Assembly: GCA_963675135.1 (NCBI GenBank)
Contig: OY776123.1
Location: 8,558,501 to 8,622,500, forward strand
Length of the DNA: 64,000 nucleotides
Origin: Galeopsis tetrahit
Taxonomy: Eukaryota; Streptophyta; Magnoliopsida; Lamiales; Lamiaceae
Direction: 5' to 3'
Below, in pieces: positions 22,701-37,633 of this stretch. The notes beneath the pieces were generated by a model that did not search any database, had not been told where the DNA came from, and saw nothing but the letters and a program-made list of their open reading frames with translations. Position 1 is the stretch's first letter. Each line of letters begins with the position of its first letter. A program made the translations under genes and the position numbers.

Positions 22701-23520
22701 CAACCCTAGAGACATTTCTGGACATTATATATTCTTAAACCGACGAAATTCCAATTCTCGAACTGGAATTTTAATTTATTCAATCGTAGGGACATTTCGG
22801 GACATTATATATTCTTAAACTAACCAAATTCCAATTTTTGAACTGAAATTTTAATTTCTCCAACCGTAGGGACATTTCGGGACATTATATATTTTTAAAC
22901 CGACAAAATTCTAATTCTCCAACCGTAGGGGCATTTCGGGACATTTTATATTCTTAAACCGACAAAATTCCAATTCTCGAAATGGAATTTTAATTTATCC
23001 AAACGTAGGGACATTTCGGGACATTATATATTCTAAAACCGACCAAATTCCAATTCTCGAACTGGAATTTTAATTTATCCAACCGTAGGGACATTTCGAG
23101 ACATTATATATTTTTACACCGACGAAATTCCAATTCTCGAACTGGAATTTTAATTTATTCAACCATAGGGGCATTTCGGGACATTAAATATTCTTAAACC
23201 GACAAAATTCCAGTTCTCGAAACGGAATTTTAATTTCTCCAACCGTAGGGGCATTTCGGGATATTATATATTCTTAAACCGACCAAATTCCAATTCTCGA
23301 ACTGGAATTTTAATTTATCCAACCGTAAGGACATTTCGGGACATTATATATTCTTAAACCGACCAAATTCCAATTCTCGAACTGGAATTTTAATTTATAC
23401 AACCGTAGGGACATTTCGGGACATTATATATTCTTAAACCGAGGAAATTCCAATTCTCGAAATTGAATTTTAATTTCTCCAACCGTAGGGACATTTCGGG
23501 TCATTATATATTCTAAAACC
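19747..23520. repeat. 1258-bp higher-order repeat, three exact tandem copies
   Basis: Units 19747-21004, 21005-22262 and 22263-23520 each begin with GACCAATTTTCAATTCTCGA and carry the same series of variant monomers. The spacing is exactly 1258 bp both times. Few base differences are visible, for example a T-to-G change near 22364 (ATTTGAATTT in copy three). The series then resumes as in the region before 19747. Confidence 0.88.
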
Positions 23521-25135
23521 GACAAAATATCAATTTTCTCAAATTGTATTTTAATTTCTCCAACCGTAGGGACATTTCGGGTCATTATATATTCTAAACC
23601 GACAAAATTCCAATTTCTCGAACTGGAATTTTAATTTCTCCAACCGTAGAGACATTACGGGACTTTATATATTCTTAAACCAACCAAATTCCAATTCTCG
23701 AAATGGAATTTTAATTTATCCAACCGTAGGGACATTTCGGGACATTATATATTTTTACACCGACGAAATTCCAATTCTCGAACTGGAATTTTAATTTATT
23801 CAACCATAGGGGCATTTCGGGACATTATATATTCTTAAACCGACGAAATTCCAGTTCTCGAAACGGAATTTTAATTTCTCCAACCGTAGGGGCATTTCGG
23901 GACATTATATATTCTTACACCGACGAAATCCCAATTCTCGAACTGGAATTTTAATTTATTCAACCGTAGGGGCATTTCGGGACATTATATATTCTTAAAC
24001 CGACAAAATTCCAGTTCTCGAACTAGAATTTTAATTTCTCCAACCGTAGGGGCATTTCGGGACATTATATATTCTTAAACCGACCAAATTCCAATTCGTT
24101 CATTATATATTCTTAAACCGACGAAATTTCAGTTCTCGAACTAGAATTTTAATTTCTCCAACCGTAGGGGCATTTCGGGACATTATATATTCTTACACCG
24201 ACGAAATCCCAATTCTCGAACTGGAATTTTAATTTATGCAACCGTAGGGACATTATATATTCTTAACCTGACGAAATTCCAATTCTCGAACTGGAATTTT
24301 AATTTCTCCAACCGTAGGGGCATTTCGAGACATTATATATTCTTACACCGACGAAATCCCAATTCTCGAACTGGAATTTTAATTTATTCAACCGTAGGGA
24401 CATTTCGGGATATTATATATTCTTAAACCGACGAAATTTCAATTCTCGAACTAGAATTTTAATTTCTCCAACTGTAGGGGCATTTCGGGACATTATATAT
24501 TTTTAAACCGACCAAATTCCAATTCGTACATTATATATTCTTAAACCGACGAAATTTCAGTTCTCGAACTGGAATTTTAATTTCTCCAACCGTAGGGGCA
24601 TTTCGGGACATTATATATTCTTACACCGACGAAATCCCAATTCTCGAACTGGAATTTTAATTTATTCAACCGTAGGGACATTTCGGGACATTATATATTC
24701 TTAAACCGACGAAATTTCAATTCTCGAACTAGAATATTAATTTCTCCAACTATAGGGGCGTTTCGGGACATTGTATATTCTTAAACCGACCAAATTCCAA
24801 TTCGGACATTATATATTCTTAAACCGACGAAATTTCAGTTCTCGTACTGGAATTTTAATTTCTCCAACCGTAGGGGCATTTCGGAACATTATATATTCTT
24901 ACACCGACGAAATCCCAATTCTCGAACTGGAATTTTAATTTATGCAACCATAGGGACATTATATATTCTTAACCTGACGAAATTCCAATTCTCGAACTGG
25001 AATTTTAATTTCTCCAACCGTAGGGACATTTCGGAACATTATATATTCTTAAATCGACCAAAATCCAATTCTCGAAATGGAATTTAAATTTCACCAACTG
25101 TAGGGACATTTCGGGACATTATATATTCTAAAACC

Positions 25136-28100
25136 GACCAATTTTCAATTCTCGATCTGGAATTTTAATTTTCCAAGTGTAGGGACATTTCGGGATATTC
25201 TTAAACCGACCAAATTTCAATTCTCGAACTGGAATTTTAATTTATCCAACCGTAGGGACATTTCGGGACATTATATATTCTAAAACCGACCAAATTCCAA
25301 TTCTCAAACTGGAATTTTAATTTATCAAATCGTAGACACATTACGGGACATTATATATTCTTAAACCGACCAAATTCCAATTCTCGAACATAAATTTTAA
25401 TTTATCCAACAGTATGGACATTTCGGGACATTATATATTCTTAAACCGACCAAATTCCAATTCTCGAACTGAAATTTTAATTTCTCCAACCGTAGGGACA
25501 TTTCACATTTCGCGACATTATATATTCTTAAACCGACCAAATTTCAATTCTCGAACTGGAATTTTAATTTCTCCAACCCTAGAGACATTTCTGGACATTA
25601 TATATTCTTAAACCGACGAAATTCCAATTCTCGAACTGGAATTTTAATTTATTCAATCGTAGGGACATTTCGGGACATTATATATTCTTAAACTAACCAA
25701 ATTCCAATTTTTGAACTGAAATTTTAATTTCTCCAACCGTAGGGACATTTCGGGACATTATATATTTTTAAACCGACAAAATTCTAATTCTCCAACCGTA
25801 GGGGCATTTCGGGACATTTTATATTCTTAAACCGACAAAATTTCAATTCTCGAAATGGAATTTTAATTTATCCAAACGTAGGGACATTTCGGGACATTAT
25901 ATATTCTAAAACCGACCAAATTCCAATTCTCGAACTGGAATTTTAATTTATCCAACCGTAGGGACATTTCGAGACATTATATATTTTTACACCGACGAAA
26001 TTCCAATTCTCGAACTGGAATTTTAATTTATTCAACCATAGGGGCATTTCGGGACATTAAATATTCTTAAACCGACGAAATTCCAGTTCTCGAAACGGAA
26101 TTTTAATTTCTCCAACCGTAGGGGCATTTCGGGACATTATATATTCTTAAACCGACCAAATTCCAATTCTCGAACTGGAATTTTAATTTATCCAACCGTA
26201 AGGACATTTCGGGACATTATATATTCTTAAACCGACCAAATTCCAATTCTCGAACTGGAATTTTAATTTATACAACCGTAGGGACATTTCGGGACATTAT
26301 ATATTCTTAAACCGAGGAAATTCCAATTCTCGAAATTGAATTTTAATTTCTCCAACCGTAGGGACATTTCGGGTCATTATATATTCTAAAACCGACAAAA
26401 TATCAATTTTCTCAAATTGTATTTTAATTTCTCCAACCATAGGGACATTTCGGGTCATTATATATTCTAAAACCGACAAAATTCCAATTTCTCGAACTTG
26501 AATTTTAATTTCTCCAACCGTAGAGACATTTCGGGACTTTATATATTCTTAAACCAACCAAATTCCAATTCTCGAAATGGAATTTTAATTTATCCAACCG
26601 TAGGGACATTTCGGGACATTATATATTTTTACACCGACGAAATTCCAATTCTCGAACTGGAATTTTAATTTATTCAACCATAGGGGCATTTCGGGACATT
26701 ATATATTCTTAAACCGACGAAATTCCAGTTCTCGAAACGGAATTTTAATTTCTCCAACCGTAGGGGCATTTCGGGACATTATATATTCTTACACCGACGA
26801 AATCCCAATTCTCGAACTGGAATTTTAATTTATTCAACCGTAGGGGCATTTCGGGACATTATATATTCTTAAACCGACGAAATTCCAGTTCTCGAACTAG
26901 AATTTTAATTTCTCCAACCGTAGGGGCATTTCGGGACATTATATATTCTTAAACCGACCAAATTTCAATTCTCGAACTGGAATTTTAATTTATCCAACCG
27001 TAGGGACATTTCGGGACATTATATATTCTAAAACCGACCAAATTCCAATTCTCAAACTGGAATTTTAATTTATCAAATCGTAGACACATTACGGGACATT
27101 ATATATTCTTAAACCGACCAAATTCCAATTCTCGAACATAAATTTTAATTTATCCAACAGTATGGACATTTCGGGACATTATATATTCTTAAACCGACCA
27201 AATTCCAATTCTCGAACTGAAATTTTAATTTCTCCAACCGTAGGGACATTTCACATTTCGCGACATTATATATTCTTAAACCGACCAAATTCCAATTCTC
27301 GAACTGGAATTTTAATTTCTCCAACCCTAGAGACATTTCTGGACATTATATATTCTTAAACCGACGAAATTCCAATTCTCGAACTGGAATTTTAATTTAT
27401 TCAATCGTAGGGACATTTCGGGACATTATATATTCTTAAACTAACCAAACTCCAATTTTTGAACTGAAATTTTAATTTCTCCAACCGTAGGGACATTTCG
27501 GGACATTATATATTTTTAAACCGACAAAATTCTAATTCTCCAACCGTAGGGGCATTTCGGGACATTTTATATTCTTAAACCGACAAAATTCCAATTCTCG
27601 AAATGGAATTTTAATTTATCCAAACGTAGGGACATTTCGGGACATTATATATTCTAAAACCGACCAAATTCCAATTCTCGAACTGGAATTTTAATTTATC
27701 CAACCGTAGGGACATTTCGAGACATTATATATTTTTACACCGACGAAATTCCAATTCTCGAACTGGAATTTTAATTTATTCAACCATAGGGGCATTTCGG
27801 GACATTAAATATTCTTAAACCGACGAAATTCCAGTTCTCGAAACGGAATTTTAATTTCTCCAACCGTAGGGGCATTTCGGGACATTATATATTCTTAAAC
27901 CGACCAAATTCCAATTCTCGAACTGGAATTTTAATTTATCCAACCGTAAGGACATTTCGGGACATTATATATTCTTAAACCGACCAAATTCCAATTCTCG
28001 AACTGGAATTTTAATTTATACAACCGTAGGGACATTTCGGGACATTATATATTATTAAACCGAGGAAATTCCAATTCTCGAAATTGAATTTTAATTTCTC

Positions 28101-28260
28101 CAACCGTAGGGACATTTCGGGTCATTATATATTCTAAAACCGACAAAATATCAATTTTCTCAAATTGTATTTTAATTTCTCCAACCGTAGGGACATTTCG
28201 GGTCATTATATATTCTAAAACCGACAAAGTTCCAATTTCTCGAACTGGAATTTTAATTTC
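25136..28260. repeat. Further copies of the left-block higher-order repeat (2873- and 1748-bp steps)
   Basis: The same diagnostic monomer recurs at 25136, 2873 bp after 22263. The following ACATTTCACATTTCGCGACA variant occurs near 25500 and again near 27249, about 1748 bp later. The second copy appears joined near 26950 to a different upstream context, as expected from unequal exchange. Confidence 0.7.
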
Positions 28261-29460
28261 TCCAACCGTAGAGACATTACGGGACTTTATATATTCTTAA
28301 ACCAACCAAATTCCAATTCTCGAAATGGAATTTTAATTTATCCAACCGTAGGGACATTTCGGGACATTATATATTTTTACACCGACGAAATTCCAATTCT
28401 CGAACTGGAATTTTAATTTATTCAACCATAGGGGCATTTCGGGACATTATATATTCTTAAACCGACGAAATTCCAGTTCTCGAAACGGAATTTTAATTTC
28501 TCCAACCGTAGGGGCATTTCGGGACATTATATATTCTTACACCGACGAAATCCCAATTCTCGAACTGGAATTTTAATTTATTCAACCGTAGGGGCATTTC
28601 GGGACATTATATATTCTTAAACCGACGAAATTCCAGTTCTCGAACTAGAATTTTAATTTCTCCAACCGTAGGGGCATTTCGGGACATTATATATTCTTAA
28701 ACCGACCAAATTCCAATTCGTTCATTATATATTCTTAAACCGACGAAATTTCAGTTCTCGAACTAGAATTTTAATTTCTCCAACCGTAGGGGCATTTCGG
28801 GACATTATATATTCTTACACCGACGAAATCCCAATTCTCGAACTGGAATTTTAATTTATGCAACCGTAGGGACATTATATATTCTTAACCTGACGAAATT
28901 CCAATTCTCGAACTGGAATTTTAATTTCTCCAACCGTAGGGGCATTTCGAGACATTATATATTCTTACACCGACGAAATCCCAATTCTCGAACTGGAATT
29001 TTAATTTATTCAACCGTAGCGACATTTCGGGACATTATATATTCTTAAACCGACGAAATTTCAATTCTCGAACTAGAATTTTAATTTCTCCAACTGTAGG
29101 GGCATTTCGGGACATTATATATTTTTAAACCGACCAAATTCCAATTCGTACATTATATATTCTTAAACCGACGAAATTTCAGTTCTCGAACTGGAATTTT
29201 AATTTCTCCAACCGTAGGGGCATTTCGGGACATTATATATTCTTACACCGACGAAATCCCAATTCTCGAACTGGAATTTTAATTTATTCAACCGTAGGGA
29301 CATTTCGGGATATTATATATTCTTAAACCGACGAAATTTCAATTCTCGAACTAGAATATTAATTTCTCCAACTATAGGGGCGTTTCGGGACATTATATAT
29401 TCTTAAACCGACCAAATTCCAATTCGGACATTATATATTCTTAAACCGACGAAATTTCAG

Positions 29461-32400
29461 TTCTCGAACTGGAATTTTAATTTCTCCAACCGTAGGGGCA
29501 TTTCGGGACATTATATATTTTTACACCGACGAAATTCCAATTCTCGAACTGGAATTTTAATTTATTCAACCGTAGGGGCATTTCGGGACATTATATATTC
29601 TTAAACCGACGAAATTCCAGTTCTCAAACTGGAATTTTAATTTCTCCAACCGTAGGGACATTTCGGGACATTATATTTTCTAAATCCGACCAATTTCCAA
29701 TTCTCGAACTGGAATTTTAATTTATTCAACCATAGGGGCATTTCGGGACATTATATATTCTTAAACCGACGAAATTCCAGTTCTCGAACTGGAATTTTAA
29801 TTTCTCCAACCGTAGGGACATTTCGGGACATTATATATTCTAAATCCGACCAATTTCCAATTCTCCAACTGGAATTTTAATTTCTCCAACCGTAGGGACA
29901 TTTCGGGACATTATATATTCTTAAACCGACGAAATTCCAATTCTCGAACCGGAATTTTAATTTCTCCAACTGTAGGGGCATTTCAGGACATTATATATTC
30001 TTACACCGACGAAATCTCAATTCTCGAACTGGAATTTTAATTTATTCAACCATAGGGACATTTCGGAACATTATATATTCTTAAACCGACGAAATTTCAA
30101 TTCTCGAACTAGAATTTTAATTTCTCCAACTGTAGGGGCATTTCGGGACATTATATATTTTTAAACCGACCAAATTCCAATTCGTACATTATATATTCTT
30201 AAACCGACGAAATTTCAGTTCTCGAACTGGAATTTTAATTTCTCCAACCGTAGGGGCATTTCGGGACATTATATATTCTTACACCGACGAAATCCCAATT
30301 CTCGAACTGGAATTTTAATTTATTCAACCATAGGGACATTTCGGGACATTATATATTCTTAAACCGACGAAATTCCAGTTCTCGAACCAGAATTTTAATT
30401 TCTCCAACCGTAGGGGCATTTCGGGACATTATATATTCTTAAACCGACCAAATTCCAATTCGTTCATTATATATTCTTAAACCGACGAAATTTCAGTTCT
30501 CGAACTAGAATTTTAATTTCTCCAACCGTAGGGGCATTTCGGGACATTATATATTCTTACACCGACGAAATCCCAATTCTCGAACTGGAATTTTAATTTA
30601 TGCAACCGTAGGGACATTATATATTCTTAACCTGACGAAATTCCAATTCTCGAACTGGAATTTTAATTTCTCCAACCGTAGGGGCATTTCGAGACATTAT
30701 ATATTCTTACACCGACGAAATCCCAATTCTCGAACTGGAATTTTAATTTATTCAACCGTAACGACATTTCGGGACATTATATATTCTTAAACCGACGAAA
30801 TTTCAATTCTCGAACTAGAATTTTAATTTCTCCAACTGTAGGGGCATTTCGGGACATTATATATTTTTAAACCGACCAAATTCCAATTCGTACATTATAT
30901 ATTCTTAAACCGACGAAATTTCAGTTCTCGAACTGGAATTTTAATTTCTCCAACCGTAGGGGCATTTCGGGACATTATATATTCTTACACCGACGAAATC
31001 CCAATTCTCGAACTGGAATTTTAATTTATTCAACCGTAGGGACATTTCGGGACATTATATATTCTTAAACCGACGAAATTTCAATTCTCGAACTAGAATA
31101 TTAATTTCTCCAACTATAGGGGCGTTTCGGGACATTATATATTCTTAAACCGACCAAATTCCAATTCGGACATTATATATTCTTAAACCGACGAAATTTC
31201 AGTTCTCGAACTGGAATTTTAATTTCTCCAACCGTAGGGGCATTTCGGGACATTATATATTTTTACACCGACGAAATTCCAATTCTCGAACTGGAATTTT
31301 AATTTATTCAACCGTAGGGGCATTTCGGGACATTATATATTCTTAAACCGACGAAATTCCAGTTCTCAAACTGGAATTTTAATTTCTCCAACCGTAGGGA
31401 CATTTCGGGACATTATATTTTCTAAATCCGACCAATTTTCAATTCTCGAACTGGAATTTTAATTTATTCAACCATAGGGGCATTTCGGGACATTATATAT
31501 TCTTAAACCGACGAAATTCCAGTTCTCGAACTGGAATTTTAATTTCTCCAACCGTAGGGACATTTCGGGACATTATATATTCTAAATCCGACCAATTTCC
31601 AATTCTCCAACTGGAATTTTAATTTCTCCAACCGTAGGGACATTTCGGGACATTATATATTCTTAAACCGACGAAATTCCAATTCTCGAACCGGAATTTT
31701 AATTTCTCCAACTGTAGGGGCATTTCAGGACATTATATATTCTTACACCGACGAAATCTCAATTCTCGAACTGGAATTTTAATTTATTCAACCATAGGGA
31801 CATTTCGGAACATTATATATTCTTAAACCGACGAAATTTCAATTCTCGAACTGGAATTTTAATTTCTCCAACCGTAGGGGCATTTCGGGACATTATATAT
31901 TCTTAAACCGACCAAATTCCAATTCAGACATTATATATTCTTAAACCGACGAAATTTCAGTTCTCGAACTAGAATTTTAATTTATTCAACCGTAGAGACA
32001 TTTCGGGACATTATATATTCTTAAACCGACGAAATTCCAGTTCTCGAACTGGAATTTTAATTTATTCAACCGTAGGGACATTTCGGTACATTATATATTC
32101 TTAAACCGACGAAATTCCGGTTCTCGAACTAGAATTTTAATTTCTCCAACCGTAAGGGCATTTCGGGACATTATATATTCTTACACCGATGAAATTTCAA
32201 TTTTCGAACTGGATTTTAATTTATTCAACCGTAGGGACATTTCGGGACATTATATATTCTTAATCTGACGAAATTTCAGTTCTCGAACCAGAAATTTTAA
32301 TTTCTCCAACCGTAGGGGCATTTCGGGACATTATATATTCTTACACCGACGAAATCCCAATTCTCGAACTGGAATTTTAATTTATTCAACTGTAGGGACA

Positions 32401-34000
32401 TTTCAGGACATTATATATTCTAAAGCCGACCAATTTCCAATTCTCGAACTGGAATTTTAATTTCTCCAACCGTAGGGACATTTCGGGACATTATATATTC
32501 TTAAACCGACGAAATCCCAATTCTCGAACTGGAATTTTAATTTATTCAACCGTAGCGACATTTCGGGACATTATATATTCTTAAACCGACGAAATTTCAA
32601 TTCTCGAACTAGAATTTTAATTTCTCCAACTGTAGGGGCATTTCGGGACATTATATATTTTTAAACCGACCAAATTCCAATTCGTAAATTATATATTCTT
32701 AAACCGACGAAATTTCAGTTCTCGAACTGGAATTTTAATTTCTCCAACCGTAGGGGCATTTCGGGACATTATATATTCTTACACCGACGAAATCCCAATT
32801 CTCGAACTGGAATTTTAATTTATTCAACCGTAGGGACATTTCGGGACATTATATATTCTTAAACCGACGAAATTTCAATTCTCGAACTAGAATATTAATT
32901 TCTCCAACTATAGGGGCGTTTCGGGACATTATATATTCTTAAACCGACCAAATTCCAATTCGGACATTATATATTCTTAAACCGACGAAATTTCAGTTCT
33001 CGAACTGGAATTTTAATTTCTCCAACCGTAGGGGCATTTCGGGACATTATATATTTTTACACCGACGAAATTCCAATTCTCGAACTGGAATTTTAATTTA
33101 TTCAACCGTAGGGGCATTTCGGGACATTATATATTCTTAAACCGACGAAATTCCAGTTCTCAAACTGGAATTTTAATTTCTCCAACCGTAGGGACATTTC
33201 GGGACATTATATTTTCTAAATCCGACCAATTTCCAATTCTCGAACTGGAATTTTAATTTATTCAACCATAGGGGCATTTCGGGACATTATATATTCTTAA
33301 ACCGACGAAATTCCAGTTCTCGAACTGGAATTTTAATTTCTCCAACCGTAGGGACATTTCGGGACATTATATATTCTAAATCCGACCAATTTCCAATTCT
33401 CCAACTGGAATTTTAATTTCTCCAACCGTAGGGACATTTCGGGACATTATATATTCTTAAACCGACGAAATTCCAATTCTCGAACCGGAATTTTAATTTC
33501 TCCAACTGTAGGGGCATTTCAGGACATTATATATTCTTACACCGACGAAATCTCAATTCTCGAACTGGAATTTTAATTTATTCAACCATAGGGACATTTC
33601 GGAACATTATATATTCTTAAACCGACGAAATTTCAATTCTCGAACTGGAATTTTAATTTCTCCAACCGTAGGGGCATTTCGGGACATTATATATTCTTAA
33701 ACCGACCAAATTCCAATTCAGACATTATATATTCTTAAACCGACGAAATTTCAGTTCTCGAACTAGAATTTTAATTTATTCAACCTTAGAGACATTTCGG
33801 GACATTATATATTCTTAAACCGACGAAATTCCAGTTCTCGAACTGGAATTTTAATTTATTCAACCGTAGGGACATTTCGGTACATTATATATTCTTAAAC
33901 CGACGAAATTCCAGTTCTCGAACTGGAATTTTAATTTCTCCAACCGTAAGGGCATTTCGGGACATTATATATTCTTACACCGATGAAATTTCAATTTTCG
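29461..34000. repeat. Higher-order repeat with ~1742/1794-bp step
   Basis: The variant monomer with TTATATTTTCTAAATCCGAC is found at 29671, 31413 and 33207, each time flanked by the same ordered series of variants (CTCAAACTGG before it, TTCTCCAACTGG after it). The two steps are 1742 and 1794 bp. A related block with a deletion recurs at about 42725 and 52014. Confidence 0.75.
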
Positions 34001-35410
34001 AACTGGATTTTAATTTATTCAACCGTAGGGACATTTCGGGACATTATATATTCTTAATCTGACGAAATTTCAGTTCTCGAACCAGAAATTTTAATTTCTC
34101 CAACCGTAGGGGCATTTCGGGACATTATATATTCTTACACCGACGAAATCCCAATTCTCGAACTGGAATTTTAATTTATTCAACTGTAGGGACATTTCAG
34201 GACATTATATATTCTAAAGCCGACCAATTTCCAATTCTCGAACTGGAATTTTAATTTCTCCAACCGTAGGGACATTTCGGGACATTATATATTCTTAAAC
34301 CGACCAAATTCCAATTCTCAAAATGGAATTTTAATTTCTCCAACCGTAGGGGCATTTCGGGACATTTTATATTCTTAAACCGACCAAATTCCGAATCTCG
34401 AACTGAAAGTTTAATTTATCCAACCGTAGGGACATTTCGGAACATTGTATATTCTTAAACCAACCAAATTCCAATTCGGACATTATATATTCTTAAACTG
34501 ACGAAATTTAAGTTCTCGAACTGGAATTTTAATTTATTCAACCGTAGGGACATTCCGGGACATTATATATTCTTAAACCGACGAAATTTCAGTTCTCGAA
34601 CTGGAATTTTAATTTATTCAACCGTAGGGGCATTTCGGGACATTATATATTCTTACACCGACGAAATCCCAATTCTCGAACTGGAATTTTAATTTATTCA
34701 ACTGTAGGGACATTTCAGGACATTATATATTCTAAAACCGACCAATTTCCAATTCTCGAACTGGAATTTTAATTTCTCCAACCGTAGGGACATTTCGGGA
34801 CATTATATATTCTTAAACCGACCAAATTCCAATTCTCAAAATGGAATTTTAATTTCTCCAACCGTAGGGGCATTTCGGGACATTATATATTCTTAAACCG
34901 ACAAAATTCCGAATCTCGAACTGAAAGTTTAATTTATCCAACCGTAGGGACATTTCGGAACATTATATATTCTTAAACCGACCAAATTCCAATTCGGACA
35001 TTATATATTCTTAAACTGACGAAATTTCAGTTCTCGAACTGGAATTTTAATTTATTCAACCGTAGGGACATTCCGGGACATTATATATTCTTAAACCGAC
35101 GAAATTTCAGTTCTCGAACTGGAATTTTAATTTATTCAACCGCAGGGACATTTCGGTACATTATATATTCTTAAACCGAGGAAATTCCAGTTCTCGAACT
35201 GGAATTTTAATTTCTCCAACCATAAGGGCATTTCGGGAAATTATATATTCTTACACCGACGAAATCCCAATTTTCGAATTGGAATTTTAATTTATTCAAC
35301 CGTAGGGACATTTCGAGACATTATATATTCTTAAACCAACGAAATTCCAGTTCTCGAACCGGAATTTTAATTTCTCCAACCGTAGGGGCATTTCGGGACA
35401 TTATATATTC

Positions 35411-37633
35411 TTACACCGTAGAAATCCCAATTCTCGAACTGGAATTTTAATTTATTCAACCGTAGGGACATTTCGGGACATTATATATTCTTAAACCGAC
35501 GAAATTTCAATTCTCGAACTAGAATATTAATTTCTCCAACTATAGGGGCGTTTCGGGACATTATATATTCTTAAACCGACCAAATTCCAATTCGGACATT
35601 ATATATTCTTAAACCGACGAAATTTCAGTTCTCGAACTGGAATTTTAATTTCTCCAACCGTAGGGGCATTTCGGGACATTATATATTTTTACACCGACTA
35701 AATTCCAATTCTCGAACTGGAATTTTAATTTATTCAACCGTAGGGGCATTTCGGGACATTATATATTCTTAAACCGACGAAATTCCAGTTCTCGAACTGG
35801 AATTTTAATTTCTCCAACCGTAGGGACATTTCGGGACATTATATATTCTAAATCCGACCAATTTCCAATTCTCGAACTGGAATTTTAATTTATTCAACCA
35901 TAGGGGCATTTCGAGACATTATATATTCTTAAACCGACGAAATTCCAGTTCTCGAACTGGAATTTTAATTTCTCCAACCGTAGGGACATTTCAGGACATT
36001 ATATATTCTAAATCCGACCAATTTCCAATTCTCGAACTGGAATTTTAATTTCTCCAACTGTAGGGACATTTCGGGACATTATATATTCTTAAACCGACCA
36101 AATTCCAATTCTCAAAATGGAATTTTAATTTCTTCAACCGTAGGGGCATTTCGGGACATTATATATTCTTAAACCGACCAAATTCCGAATCTCGAACTAA
36201 AAGTTTAATTTATCCAACCGTAGGGACATTTCGGGACATTATATATTCTTAAACCGACCAAATTCCAATTCGGACATTATATATTCTTAAACCGACGAAA
36301 TTTCAGTTCCCGAACTGGAATTTTAATTTATTCAACCGTAGGGACATTCCGGGACATTATATATTTTTAAACCGACGAAATTTCAGTTCTCGAACTGGAA
36401 TTTTAATTTATTCAACCGCAGGGACATTTCGGTACATTATATATTCTTAAACCGAGGAAATTCCAGTTCTCGAACTGGAATTTTAATTTCTCCAACCGTA
36501 AGGGCATTTCGGGAAATTATATATTCTTACACCGACGAAATTCCAATTTTCGAATTGGAATTTTAATTTATTCAACCGTAGGGACATTTCGAGACATTAT
36601 ATATTCTTTAACCAACGAAATTCCAGTTCTTGAACCGGAATTTTAATTTCTCCAACCGTAGGGGCATTTCGGGACATTATATATTCTTACACCGTAGAAA
36701 TCCCAATTCTCGAACTGGAATTTTAATTTATTCAACCGTAGGGACATTTCGGGACATTATATATTCTTAAACCGACGAAATTTCAATTCTCGAACTAGAA
36801 TATTAATTTCTCCAACTATAGGGGCGTTTCGGGACATTATATATTCTTAAACCGACCAAATTCCAATTCGGACATTATATATTCTTAAACCGACGAAATT
36901 TCAGTTCTCGAACTGGAATTTTAATTTCTCCAACCGTAGGGGCATTTCGGGACATTATATATTTTTACACCGACTAAATTCCAATTCTCGAACTGGAATT
37001 TTAATTTATTCAACCGTAGGGGCATTTCGGGACATTATATATTCTTAAACCGACGAAATTCCAGTTCTCGAACTGGAATTTTAATTTCTCCAACCGTAGG
37101 GACATTTCGGGACATTATATATTCTAAATCCGACCAATTTCCAATTCTCGAACTGGAATTTTAATTTATTCAACCATAGGGGCATTTCGAGACATTATAT
37201 ATTCTTAAACCGACGAAATTCCAGTTCTCGAACTGGAATTTTAATATCTCCAACCGTAGGGACATTTCGGGACATTATATATTCTAAATCCGACCAATTT
37301 CCAAGTCTCGAACTGGAATTTTAATTTCTCCAACTGTAGGGACATTTCGGGACATTATATATTCTTAAACCGACCAAATTCCAATTCTCAAAATGGAATT
37401 TTAATTTCTTCAACCGTAGGGGCATTTCGGGACATTATATATTCTTAAACCGACCAAATTCCGAATCTCGAACTGAAAGTTTAATTTATCCAACCGTAGG
37501 GACATTTCGGGACATTATATATTCTTAAACCGACCAAATTCCAATTCGGACATTATATATTCTTAAACCGACGAAATTTCAGTTCCCGATCTGGAATTTT
37601 AATTTATTCAACCGTAGGGACATTTCGGGACAT
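35411..37633. repeat. Higher-order repeat with 1276-bp step, preceding the first 647-bp insert
   Basis: Variants TTACACCGTAGAAATCCC (35411 and 36687) and CAGTTCCCGA (36304 and 37580) each recur 1276 bp apart. The second copy is interrupted at 37633/37634 by the first 647-bp insert, so the insertion happened in this type of unit. Confidence 0.75.

Larger units (their letters stand above)
10701..37633. repeat. Satellite array, left block: 80-bp monomers with higher-order structure
   Basis: The sequence is a continuous head-to-tail array. Successive monomers start with TATTCTTAAA-like sequence at 10701, 10781, 10862 and 10942. Each contains CCGACGAAATTCC, a dyad around TTCtcGAA, GGAATTTTAATTT, CAACCGTAGGG and CATTTCGGGACATTATA. 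Shortened units occur: 38-bp units (for example near 11829-11866) and 70-bp units (for example near 12000). Most monomers up to about 29 kb carry CCGACCAAATTCCAATTC; farther right CCGACGAAATT(C/T)CAGTTC dominates. Frames of 60-65 codons recur on both strands purely because the repeat lacks stops there. No gene is supported. Confidence 0.97.
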
